DNA of 64,000 nucleotides, from assembly GCF_019397265.1 (NCBI RefSeq), contig NZ_CP068985.1, forward strand, positions 8,303,001-8,367,000, in the 5' to 3' direction. How positions within the stretch are numbered: position 1 is the stretch's first letter; every line of letters starts with the position of its first letter. A program made the translations under genes and the position numbers. Below the pieces are notes generated by a model. The model was not told the origin of the DNA. It saw only the letters and a program-made list of their open reading frames with translations, and did not search any database. This DNA is from Nonomuraea coxensis DSM 45129 (GTDB taxonomy: Bacteria; Actinomycetota; Actinomycetes; Streptosporangiales; Streptosporangiaceae). Shown here one piece after another: positions 35,813 through 43,876 of the stretch.

Positions 35813-35838
35813 AGTGTCAGTAATGATATCGAGACACT
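35813..35838. promoter_or_regulatory. Inverted repeat in the NCS2 / DUF2530 divergent region
   Basis: AGTGTC (35813-35818) and GACACT (35833-35838) flank an AT-richer 14-base spacer. The repeat lies 37 bases from the permease start and 23 from the DUF2530 start. It may be a regulator site or structured leader; only one copy is visible. Confidence 0.35.
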
Positions 35839-35860
35839 ATTGGAAGCTAGGCTGAACCAC

Positions 35861-36070
35861 GTGAAGCAGTGGCACCCCGACCCTGAGCCGATCAAGACCA
35901 ACGACGTCGCCGCCGTCGGCGTCGGCACGGCCGTCTGGGCCGTCGCCCTGGTCGTCCTGTTGATCTTCCGTCCCGCCCCCGAGAACGAGTGGTGGATCTG
36001 GACCTGCGTCACGGGAGTGGCGTTCGGCTTCCTCGGCATGTGGATGGTCCGCCGCCCCCGCGACAGCTGA
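35861..36070 (+). CDS. DUF2530-like small membrane protein
   Basis: This 69-aa protein starts at GTG 35861 with KQWHPDPEPIKTNDVAAVGV, which resembles DUF2530 proteins of actinobacteria. Two hydrophobic helices follow (GTAVWAVALVVLLIF, and WIWTCVTGVAFGFLGMWMV), then a basic C-terminus. Function is unknown. It is divergent from the purine permease, an arrangement I believe recurs in related genomes but cannot verify here. Confidence 0.8.
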   Translation: MKQWHPDPEPIKTNDVAAVGVGTAVWAVALVVLLIFRPAPENEWWIWTCVTGVAFGFLGMWMVRRPRDS

Positions 36071-36090
36071 CGCCCCGGACCGCCGTGGCG

Positions 36091-36114
36091 GCCCGGGACC
36101 CATGGGCCCCGGGC
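36091..36114. terminator. GC-rich hairpin between convergent genes
   Basis: GCCCGGG (36091-36097) and CCCGGGC (36108-36114) enclose a second palindrome, CCCATGGG. It sits in the 78-base gap between the convergent DUF2530 and sacsin-like genes and can serve as a two-way terminator. Confidence 0.5.
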
Positions 36115-36148
36115 GCGCGCCCTCCGGCTCGCGGCCCGGGACTCTCGG

Positions 36149-39100
36149 CTACGACAGGTCGGCCTCGGCGAGCAGCAGCGGCACCGCGTCGGGGTCGCGC
36201 AGCAGCGCGGCCACCGCGAGCCGGTCGCCCCACTGGCCCGTGGCCCAGGCCAGCCCACGGGCCAGCCCGTCGATCCCGGTGCAGTGCACGGCGCCCTCGA
36301 AGTAGCGCCACGCGCACTCCACGCCGTCCACCAGCAGCTTCTCGTGCTCCACGTACGTGCCGGGCGCCGCCGGCAGCAGCGAGCGCACCTCGGCCGGCAC
36401 CTCGCGCACCTCGCCCGCCGAGGTCACCTCCCCGGCCGTCAGCTCGCCCGCCAGCGGCAGGTCGAGCAGCTCCGACAGCGCCTCGGCCAGGTCGTAGGGG
36501 GCCAGCACCAGCGGCCGGTCGGCGACGAGCTGCAGCAGGTCGGGCGCCTCCACGACCACGGCGTCCTCGGCCGCCGCCACCACGATCGACCCGCGCAGCA
36601 CCGCCCGCACCCGCGACGGCGGCGCCACCCGCTCGGGCTCGACGCCCGCCAGCGCCACCCACAGCGCGCGCAGCTGGGCCCGGTCGACCTCGACGGCCTC
36701 GTCGGCCATGAGGTCGAGCAGCTCCTCGGGACCGCCGTGCGAGGCCAGCAGCTCGGCCAGCGTGGTGCGGACGCCGATCATCGCCAGCGCCCCCTCGTCG
36801 AGCCCGGCGGGAGCGTCGGCGTAGAGGCCCTGCAGCAGCGGATCGGCGCCGGGAAGGCGCAGCTCCAGCGGCTTGCGCCCGTCGAGCACCGGATGGCGGG
36901 CCAGCCACCACGCGGTGTAGGACGGCACCTCGACGCCGGCGATCCGCAGCGGGTGGAGCGCGGCCCGCAGCGGCGGCCGGGCCAGCAGCGCCAGCGCGGC
37001 CGCCCAGTCGGCCACCAGCTCCAGGTCGCGCACCGCCGTGAACTCGGGGATCAGCGGGGGCACGTCGAGGTCGGGCAGCAGGTCGAGCACGTGGTCGAGC
37101 CAGTCGACCTCGCCGTCGAGGTCGTGGTCGCACTCGTCGGGGTCGAGCAGGACGTCCTCGTCGTGGACGACGGCGAACCCGTCGAGCACACCCGCCGCGG
37201 CCAGCACGCGGGGCCCGTAGGCCTCCTCCAGCGCGGCCGAGGCGATCCCCAGGTGGCCGCCGGGCTCCAGCACCCCGGCCAGCGCGCCGTCGGCCAGCAT
37301 GAGCTCGCCGGCCGGGTAGAGCTCGCCGTCGGCGCCCGGCAGGGCCAGCTCGGCCAGCCAGGGCGCCTCGCCCGGCGCCAGCCCTGCGGCCTGGACGAGG
37401 GAGAGCACGGCCCGCGCCACCGGCTCGGGGTCGGGGCTGTCGAGCGACTGCGCCACGGCGGCCTTGGTCAGCGGGTCCTCCAGGACCGTGCGCGGCGTGG
37501 CCTCGGCCGCGCCCAGCCGCAGCAGCGCGGGATGGGCCGCCTCCGGGTGGACGATGCGCAGCCCGAGCGGCGTCAGGTCGAGCTCGGCCCCGCCGTCGGT
37601 CAGGATGAGCGTGCCGCGCGGCCCGCGCACCACGCGCCCGTCGGCGAGCGGCACCGGCAGCGCGCCCAGCGACTCGGGGTCGTCGGCGGGCAGCACCTCG
37701 TACAGCGAGCGCCACCAGGACGGCTCGCGCCCCTCCACGGCCTCGCCCGACAGCAGGTCGACCACGTCGGCCAGCTCGACCCGGCGCACGCCGAGCGCGG
37801 TCATCGCCGGATGGCGCGGCGGCCAGCCGGCCGGCAGCAGGCCGGGTACGAAGGCGGCGACCGTGGCCAGCAGCTCGGCCGACCCGGCGGCGAGCACGGC
37901 GGCCTCCCTGCCGCTCACCACCCAGCCGCCCGCCTCCGGCTCGGGCGCGGGCTGCTCCACCTGCCAGGCGGCGTCGGGCTCGTAGACCTCGGCGTCGGCG
38001 AACGACGGCGTCTGCACGGCCGGCGCGGGCGCGGACAGCGCGGGCAGCAGGGGCGTGCCGGGCAGCCGGTCGAGCACGGCCCGCCGGACCCGGGCGTCCA
38101 GCTCGCCCTTGCCCATGAAGGCGGGCACCAGGTCGAGCAGCTTCGACGTGCGGGGCAGCTCGCGCAGCAGCCGGACGTAGGCGTCGGCGGCCCGCTCGAC
38201 GAGGAAGTCGGCCAGCGGCCCCTTGGCGACGTGCCGCCGGTCGGTGGCCATGGGGAACGAGGCGATCAGCAGCGCGGGCAGGTCGAGCGGCTCGTCGCTG
38301 GGCGTCGGGGCGTGCACCACGGGCGGCACGCCCGCGGGCAGCGGCCCGGGCTCGCCGGTGCCGGTGACGGGCACCGCCCAGCGCAGCGACCAGTAGGGGC
38401 GGGCCCGCTCCTCGGTGGGCCGGTCCGCGAACAGCGCGGCCACCTGCTCGGGCGTGAACTCCCCCGAGTCGGAGACCACGTGCCAGCCGTCGGCGACGAC
38501 CCTGCGCTTCTCGCCGTCGACGTCGATCTCGATGAGCTCCAGCGCGGGCAGGCCGAGCGGCAGGGCCGGGCCGGTCTCGGCCAGCATGCGGCGCACCGCC
38601 TCGACCGTGGCGGCGTCGCGCAGCGGCAGGCGTACGAGGGTGTCGAAGCCCTCAGGGATGTCGACCAGGGGCGGCTCGTCGAACGGCAGCCGCAGCAGCG
38701 GCACGTGCCCCGACCGGTCGGCCAGCTCGCCGGCCAGCGCCGGGACGTCGGCGACCAGTGCCGCGGTGTCGGTGCGGGACCACCGCACCGCCCCGGAGCC
38801 GCGCGAGCCGATGGACGGCGCGTCGGTCACCGAGACCACCGCCGCGAACCCGACGCCGAAGCGCCCGGCCGCGCCGGCCTCGTCGCGCTTGCCGGAGGCC
38901 CGCAGCGTGGAGAGGCTCTGCACGCCGGTCGCGTCGAGCGGCGCGCCGGTGTTGGCCGCGGTGAGCACGTCGCCCCGCAACGTCAGCCGCAGCACCCCTG
39001 GCACGCCCGCCCGCAGGGCCGCGTCGGCGGCGTTCTGCGCGAGCTCGACGATCAGCCGGTCGCGGTAGCCGCCGAGCGCGAAGTCCTCCTCGGCGTTGGC

Positions 39101-39184
39101 GTCCTCGCGGAACCTGGCGGGCGAGGCGGTCCACGCGGCGAGGACTGCGGCCCGCATCCGGTCACAGCCAAAGGTGTCGGTCAT
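36149..39184 (-). CDS. Large sacsin-type (GHKL) ATPase-domain protein
   Basis: This is a 1011-aa protein whose N-terminal 230 residues resemble the Hsp90-like ATPase module of sacsin. The N box is in LIVELAQNAADAALRAG (Glu47, Asn51, Asp54), followed by LTAANTGAPLDATGVQSLS (ATP contact) and AAGRFGVGFAAVVSVTD (glycine lid). The remaining 750 residues are Leu/Ala/Glu-rich and lack recognisable domains, with many short acidic patches. Such proteins are widespread in actinobacteria and often labelled molecular chaperone. ATP binding is well supported; client and role are unknown. It stands alone on its transcript, convergent with DUF2530. Confidence 0.88.
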   Translation of the reverse strand: MTDTFGCDRMRAAVLAAWTASPARFREDANAEEDFALGGYRDRLIVELAQNAADAALRAGVPGVLRLTLRGDVLTAANTGAPLDATGVQSLSTLRASGKRDEAGAAGRFGVGFAAVVSVTDAPSIGSRGSGAVRWSRTDTAALVADVPALAGELADRSGHVPLLRLPFDEPPLVDIPEGFDTLVRLPLRDAATVEAVRRMLAETGPALPLGLPALELIEIDVDGEKRRVVADGWHVVSDSGEFTPEQVAALFADRPTEERARPYWSLRWAVPVTGTGEPGPLPAGVPPVVHAPTPSDEPLDLPALLIASFPMATDRRHVAKGPLADFLVERAADAYVRLLRELPRTSKLLDLVPAFMGKGELDARVRRAVLDRLPGTPLLPALSAPAPAVQTPSFADAEVYEPDAAWQVEQPAPEPEAGGWVVSGREAAVLAAGSAELLATVAAFVPGLLPAGWPPRHPAMTALGVRRVELADVVDLLSGEAVEGREPSWWRSLYEVLPADDPESLGALPVPLADGRVVRGPRGTLILTDGGAELDLTPLGLRIVHPEAAHPALLRLGAAEATPRTVLEDPLTKAAVAQSLDSPDPEPVARAVLSLVQAAGLAPGEAPWLAELALPGADGELYPAGELMLADGALAGVLEPGGHLGIASAALEEAYGPRVLAAAGVLDGFAVVHDEDVLLDPDECDHDLDGEVDWLDHVLDLLPDLDVPPLIPEFTAVRDLELVADWAAALALLARPPLRAALHPLRIAGVEVPSYTAWWLARHPVLDGRKPLELRLPGADPLLQGLYADAPAGLDEGALAMIGVRTTLAELLASHGGPEELLDLMADEAVEVDRAQLRALWVALAGVEPERVAPPSRVRAVLRGSIVVAAAEDAVVVEAPDLLQLVADRPLVLAPYDLAEALSELLDLPLAGELTAGEVTSAGEVREVPAEVRSLLPAAPGTYVEHEKLLVDGVECAWRYFEGAVHCTGIDGLARGLAWATGQWGDRLAVAALLRDPDAVPLLLAEADLS

Positions 39185-39285
39185 CGATCACGATCCTGAT
39201 GAGGTTGAGGGTGGGCCAGGGTAGGTTAGCGGCCACCGGCGACAGGAAACCCGCTTACCGCCCTGCCCCCAGCCTGACACCTCGA

Positions 39286-40134
39286 TCAGGAATGACCGAG
39301 CTCCTCCGACCCCGACTCGTCGACGGATCCCGGCTCCTCGGCGGAGCCCGGCTCCTCGTCGAACACGTCGACGGGCCCCGGCTCCTCCTCCATCAGGTCG
39401 AAGCCGAGGTCGTCGAGGATCGGGATGGCCGCCTCCATCGGCGGCGGCAGCACGGCGGCCTCGGAATGGGCGCCGCACCCGTGGTCGGCGGAGACCACCT
39501 TGCCGTCGTCGGGGGTGTACTCATTGGTGCACACCCCGAACATCTGCCGCAGCCCACCCGCGAGCAGCCAGTAGAAGCCGCAGGTGGAGCACTGCGCGGG
39601 AGCGGCGTGTGCGATCGGTGTATGCGGCCCGTGCTCGCCGGAGTGCCAGCGCCTGGCAGCCCGGTCCCTGCCGATGGCCGAGAGCACACGTGCCCGGCCC
39701 AGGCCGTACTCGAAAAGCGCCTGATGGTCGGCGTCCTCGTCGACCTCGGTGAAACCCGGCGCCAGCCGGTCGTCGTCCTCCGCGGCGGGCAGCAGGTCGC
39801 CCACGCCCAGGTCGCCGGGGCGCAGCCGCTCGCTCCACGGCAGCCACTCGGGCGCGAGCAGCGCGCCCGGGCCCGGCAGCAGCACCGCCTCGCTGACCGT
39901 CACCTTCTTCGCCCGCGAGGCGCGCGTGACGGTGACGGCCCAGCGCCAGCCGCGGTAGGCGCGGTCGAGGCAGGCGAAGTAGTGGGTGACGATGCGGTCA
40001 CCCTCGCTCTCGAAGCCGAGGTGCTCCCCGGGCTCGCCCGGCCGCGCAAGCTCCTCGGCCGCGGCGCGTGCCAGCTCGACCGCCTCGGCACAAGCCTGGT
40101 CGGGAGCGGGGACACGGGCCCTTGTGCGGCTCAT
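39286..40134 (-). CDS. DUF3027 family protein
   Basis: This is a 282-aa soluble protein matching the actinobacterial DUF3027 family. Residues 35-75 have a typical EHLGFESEGDRIVTHYFACL, RGWRWAVTVTRASRAKKVTV stretch. The C-terminal half has a probable zinc site built from CSTCGFYW, FGVCTNEYTPDDG and DHGCGAHSEA. The end is an acidic Glu/Ser/Asp tail. The neighbour order (DUF3027, MFS, cold-shock-domain protein) is familiar from actinobacterial genomes. Function is unknown; the zinc site and acidic tail suggest a binding role. Confidence 0.85.
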   Translation of the reverse strand: MSRTRARVPAPDQACAEAVELARAAAEELARPGEPGEHLGFESEGDRIVTHYFACLDRAYRGWRWAVTVTRASRAKKVTVSEAVLLPGPGALLAPEWLPWSERLRPGDLGVGDLLPAAEDDDRLAPGFTEVDEDADHQALFEYGLGRARVLSAIGRDRAARRWHSGEHGPHTPIAHAAPAQCSTCGFYWLLAGGLRQMFGVCTNEYTPDDGKVVSADHGCGAHSEAAVLPPPMEAAIPILDDLGFDLMEEEPGPVDVFDEEPGSAEEPGSVDESGSEELGHS

Positions 40135-40260
40135 CGGGCCGCCTCCGGCGAAAGGTGCTGTTCGCTCACACTTCATTCTCACCCATGACGGGACCTGGAC
40201 GGGCCGGGAACGCCGGATCCTCCGCCGACTCTTCGCCCGAATCGGGTAAGACTGGTAGGC

Positions 40261-41898
40261 GTGGACGCAGGCTGGGACCGGGCGCGCGAGGCCGCGCGGC
40301 GCATGGGGCGCGGCATGGCCGACGCCGGCCGCGCCGCCGGACGGGCCGGCCGGGCCACCGCCGGGGGCACCGTCCGGGCCGGCCGGGCGACCGCCGACGG
40401 CGTGCGGTCGGTCGGCAGGGCCACGCGGCGGCTGACGTACGCGGGCGGGGCGGGCCGCACCGGGCTGGGCCGGCTGATCGAGCTGTCGGCGGGCAACAGC
40501 GCCGGCGACGCCCTGGTGACGGTGGCGCTGGCCAGCACGGTCTTCTTCGGGGTGCCGGTCGGCGAGGCCCGCGGCTCGGTGGCCCTCTACCTCGTCATCA
40601 CGATGTTGCCGTTCGCGCTGCTGGCGCCGTTCGTCGGGCCGATACTCGACCGGTTCAGGTCCGGCCGCCGCTACGTGATGGCGGGCACGCTGTTCGGGCG
40701 GGGGCTGCTCTGTTTCGCGATGGCGGCCGCCGTCGGGCCCGGCGACCTGCCGACGCTGTTCATCGGGGCGCTCGGCGTGCTGGTGCTGTCGAAGGCGTAC
40801 AACGTGTCGCGGGCGGCGATCATGCCGAACGTGCTGCCCGCCGACATCACGCTGGTGTCGGCGAACGCGAGGGTGGCGCTGTTCACGCTGGTCGCGGCCG
40901 GCGTGGCGGTGCCTGTGGGCGCGGGGCTGACCGCGTGGCTGGGCAGCGCCGTGGTGCTGCGCGTGGCGATGCTGGCCTTCCTGCTGCTCGGGGTCGTCGC
41001 GGTACGCCTGCCGCGCCACATCGACTCCCCCGACCTGGAGGAGGAGGGCGCCAGGCACCGCTGGCGCACGCTGCTGAAGGTGGGCCCGGCGGTCGCCGAG
41101 GCGGTCTGGGCCAACGTCGCCATCCGCGTCTTCTCCGGCTTCCTGCTGTTCTTCCTGCTGTTCCTGGTACAGGACCACGCGGTGCCGTGGCTGGCGGGCC
41201 GGGACCCGTTCTTCGACGTGCCGCGGACGATCGCGCTGCTGGCCGGCGCGGCCGGGCTCGGCGGGCTGGCCGGCGCGGCGGTCGCCAACTGGACCCGCAA
41301 CCACGCGCCGCAGCTCATCGTGCCGGCCACGCTGGCGCTCACCGTGGTGACCGCCGTCGTGACGGCGCTGCTGTTCGGCGTGTGGGCGGCGCTGGCGATC
41401 TCGCTGGTCACCGCGTTCGCGCAGGAGCTGGGCAAGCTCGCGCTGGACGCGATCGTGCAGCGCGAGATCGGCGAGGAGGTGCGCTCGTCCACGTTCGGCG
41501 TGGTGGAGGCGGTGCTGCAGCTCGCGTGGGTGTTCGGCGGGCTGGTCGGGCTGGTGCTGTCGCTGGCCCGCAGCGCGTCCGCCGGGCTGACGGGGCCGGC
41601 CGTGGTGCTGGCCGCCGCGCTCGGGTGGCTGGTGTTCGCCCGCGTGCGCCGGGTGCGCGCCGCCGAGGCCGAGGCCGCCAGGAAACACGGCCTGTACGAC
41701 CCTGCCAGCCCTTCAGGCGCCCGCTCCGGCGCCCGTGCCGGCGACTACTCCGGCGCCGGCTCCGGCGACCGCTCCGGCGGCTACGACGCGGCGTCCGCGC
41801 CGACGGCCGAGTGGCCCGCGCCCGCGCCCGCCGAGCGTGACCCCAGGCGCGGGGACACGCTCGACTCCACGAAACCGCTGACCAACCCGCACGGCTGA
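40261..41898 (+). CDS. MFS transporter with long cytoplasmic ends
   Basis: This is a 545-aa transporter. The first 75 residues are an unusual Ala/Gly/Arg-rich, cationic region (repeats like RAGRATA and GRATADG). About twelve helices follow (residues 80-470) and then a Gly/Ser/Asp-rich tail with repeats such as GARSGARAGDYSGAGSGDRS. GTG 40261 is the start. The transporter core resembles MFS_3 exporters; LLAPFVGPILDRFRSGRRYVM is the motif A region. The gene is divergent from the DUF3027 gene and convergent with the cold-shock-domain gene. The substrate is unknown. Confidence 0.87.
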   Translation: MDAGWDRAREAARRMGRGMADAGRAAGRAGRATAGGTVRAGRATADGVRSVGRATRRLTYAGGAGRTGLGRLIELSAGNSAGDALVTVALASTVFFGVPVGEARGSVALYLVITMLPFALLAPFVGPILDRFRSGRRYVMAGTLFGRGLLCFAMAAAVGPGDLPTLFIGALGVLVLSKAYNVSRAAIMPNVLPADITLVSANARVALFTLVAAGVAVPVGAGLTAWLGSAVVLRVAMLAFLLLGVVAVRLPRHIDSPDLEEEGARHRWRTLLKVGPAVAEAVWANVAIRVFSGFLLFFLLFLVQDHAVPWLAGRDPFFDVPRTIALLAGAAGLGGLAGAAVANWTRNHAPQLIVPATLALTVVTAVVTALLFGVWAALAISLVTAFAQELGKLALDAIVQREIGEEVRSSTFGVVEAVLQLAWVFGGLVGLVLSLARSASAGLTGPAVVLAAALGWLVFARVRRVRAAEAEAARKHGLYDPASPSGARSGARAGDYSGAGSGDRSGGYDAASAPTAEWPAPAPAERDPRRGDTLDSTKPLTNPHG

Positions 41899-41911
41899 AC
41901 GGGCCGGGACG

Positions 41912-42310
41912 TCACTGCCCGTCGAGGTCGTCGGCGAGGGCGCGCAGCACCTGGGCGATCTTCTTGGCGTGCGCGACGTCGGGGTGCTTGCCCCGCCGGT
42001 AGGTGCCCGAGACTTCGTCGAGCAGCTTGATGAGGTCCTCGACGATGACGACCATCTCGTCGGGCTTCTTCCGCTTGCCCTTCGGCTTGGGCTTGGCCAG
42101 GGTGGGCGGCTGCTCCAGGATCCGCACCGACAGCGCCTGCTGGCCGCGCCGGCCCTCGGCGACGCCGAACTCGACCTTCTGGCCGGGCTTCAGCGGGGCG
42201 GCGCCAGGAGGCAGCGCGGAGGAATGTACGAAGACCTCACCGCCGTCGTCACGGGTGAGGAAGCCGAATCCCTTGTCGGCGTCGTACCACTTGACCTTGC
42301 CACTCGGCAC
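41912..42310 (-). CDS. Cold-shock-domain protein with C-terminal extension
   Basis: This is a 132-aa protein. Residues 1-65 are a cold-shock domain with RNP1 KGFGFLTR and RNP2 EVFVHSSAL and bind single-stranded RNA or DNA. A basic linker (KPKPKGKRKKP) leads to a helical C-terminal domain (about 83-130; MVVIVEDLIKLLDEVSGTYRR). GTG 42310 follows GAGGTCC. The extension sets it apart from the 66-aa CspA encoded later in this window and may give dimerisation or a partner site. An RNA-chaperone role is probable. Confidence 0.92.
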   Translation of the reverse strand: MPSGKVKWYDADKGFGFLTRDDGGEVFVHSSALPPGAAPLKPGQKVEFGVAEGRRGQQALSVRILEQPPTLAKPKPKGKRKKPDEMVVIVEDLIKLLDEVSGTYRRGKHPDVAHAKKIAQVLRALADDLDGQ

Positions 42311-42399
42311 AGGAGGACCTCGTTCAAACAGTCGAAAAGGCTGATGGATGTAGGTTATGCCCCGAAGGGCGCGGGAGCGACCGGGTAAATGCCGATGAA

Positions 42400-43020
42400 T
42401 TACCGGACTTCATCACGGCGGCACCAGCGGGCGTACCAACCGGCGAATTCGGTGAGGTCGGGAAGGGCCACATCCGCGCCGTGCTCGCGCAGCTCCTCCA
42501 CCGTGTACGGCCCCGTGGCGACGGCAACGCTCACGGCGCCGCCCGCGCGGGCAGCCTCGATGTCCGCGACATGGTCACCAACATAGGCGGCGGCGCCGAA
42601 CCGCGCGAGTGCCGATCCTTTGCCCGCCCCGAAAAGCGAGCCGACCACTTCGTCCACGGCCAGCCCCAGCGCCTCGACGGTGCCGGCGGCGTCGCGCGGG
42701 TTCTTGCCCGTCACCACGATGACCCGGCCGCCGGCGGCTCGTACGGCGGCGATGGCGTCGTGCGCGCCGTCCATGGCCGTATGCACCGGAACCCCTATAT
42801 CCGGATAAATCTCCCGATACAGCTCGGCCGCGGCGGCGACCTGCTCAGCGGGCATCCAGTTCGCCAGTTCCATCTCCAACGGCGGCCCGAGCCGCCGCAC
42901 CACGGCCGCGCTGTCGATCGGCACCCCCAAACGCGCCGACAGCTCGTCCATGGCGGCCGCTATGCCCACCCGCGTATCAGCCAATGTCATGTCAAGGTCG
43001 AAACCTACCGATGTCGTCAC
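42400..43020 (-). CDS. HAD-superfamily hydrolase (Gph-like phosphatase)
   Basis: This is a 206-aa haloacid dehalogenase-type phosphatase. The nucleophile is Asp8 and the acid/base Asp10 in FDLDMTLADT. Motif II is VVTGK, motif III includes the lysine in FGAGKGSAL, and motif IV is VGDHVADIEAARAG. A helical cap (about residues 18-80) indicates subclass I, as in phosphoglycolate phosphatase. GTG 43020 is the only plausible start and lacks a strong ribosome site. The substrate is not predictable. Confidence 0.9.
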   Translation of the reverse strand: MTTSVGFDLDMTLADTRVGIAAAMDELSARLGVPIDSAAVVRRLGPPLEMELANWMPAEQVAAAAELYREIYPDIGVPVHTAMDGAHDAIAAVRAAGGRVIVVTGKNPRDAAGTVEALGLAVDEVVGSLFGAGKGSALARFGAAAYVGDHVADIEAARAGGAVSVAVATGPYTVEELREHGADVALPDLTEFAGWYARWCRRDEVR

Positions 43021-43201
43021 CCGTGCAGGATGCCAAACACCGCTCCACACCCGGTAACGGCCCTTGTTGTGGGATGGTGGGAATGAAAGAAAGGAATTAC
43101 TTATCGGAGTGGAGGGCCCGTCACCGGCCCGGTCCTGGCGAGCCCGATCCAGCGCGCCGCTCCGTAACGACTACTCTCCTTACGGAGGTATCAGGATAGA
43201 C

Positions 43202-43819
43202 ATGACCAGATCCACCCGTGAGCGGATCATCGATGAGTCCCTGCGGCTGTTCGCCGAGCGGGGCTACTCCGCCACTTCCGTGGCCGAGATCGAGGCCGCC
43301 TCAGGGCTGTCTCCCGGCGCCGGAGGGCTCTACAGGCACTTCAAGTCCAAGTACGAGGTCCTCGCCGCCGCCATCAACGAACACGCCACCCGTACCCGCA
43401 GTCAGGTGGCCGGCAGCCTGGCCGAGCTGAGCGCCATGGAGTCCTCGGCGGATCTGGAGGAGCGGCTGTCGCTCGTCTGCCGGGCGGGGCTCGCCAAGGT
43501 GCGCGAGGAGTCGGAGCTGACCCGGGTCTTCTTCCGCGACCTCAGCCAGTTCCCCGAGCTGGTCGCCGTCGTACGGGAGGGGCTGCTGCAGCCCATGTTC
43601 GACGCCATCGTCACCTGGTTCCGCGCGCAGCCCGAGTACCGCGACGTCGAGATCGACTGGTGGGGCATCGCGACCGTGCTCGGCGGCGCCGTCGTGCACT
43701 ACCGGCTCTTCCAGGAGACGGTGGGCGAGCTGGCGGGGCACGCGGACAAGGAGCAGTTCGTGACGGCCTGGGTGCGGCTCGCCGTCGGGCTGCTGCCGAG
43801 CCCGGCGCCGGTCAGCTGA
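43202..43819 (+). CDS. TetR-family transcriptional regulator
   Basis: This is a 205-aa TetR regulator with the HTH at residues 5-50 (TRERIIDESLRLFAERGYSA, then TSVAEIEAASGLSPGAGGLYRHFKSK) and a helical ligand domain. ATG 43202 follows AGGATAG. About 12 bases upstream of that lies a small inverted repeat (CTCC-TTAC-GGAG, 43176-43187) that could be its own operator. The divergent HAD gene, 181 bases away, is a possible target. No efflux pump lies next to it. Confidence 0.9.
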   Translation: MTRSTRERIIDESLRLFAERGYSATSVAEIEAASGLSPGAGGLYRHFKSKYEVLAAAINEHATRTRSQVAGSLAELSAMESSADLEERLSLVCRAGLAKVREESELTRVFFRDLSQFPELVAVVREGLLQPMFDAIVTWFRAQPEYRDVEIDWWGIATVLGGAVVHYRLFQETVGELAGHADKEQFVTAWVRLAVGLLPSPAPVS

Positions 43820-43876
43820 GGCGACTCCCGTCGAGGTCACGTCCGGTAATGCCGCCCCGATCAGGGGGGACATACC

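Noticed and set aside
35777..35860. Purine riboswitch before the NCS2 permease
   Set aside because: The gap is too short and lacks the conserved loop sequences.
36284..39199. Long open frame on the plus strand opposite the sacsin-like gene (about 970 codons)
   Set aside because: Composition is Gln/Arg/His/Gly-rich with no domain. It mirrors the codon bias of the real minus-strand gene, which has a clear ATPase domain.
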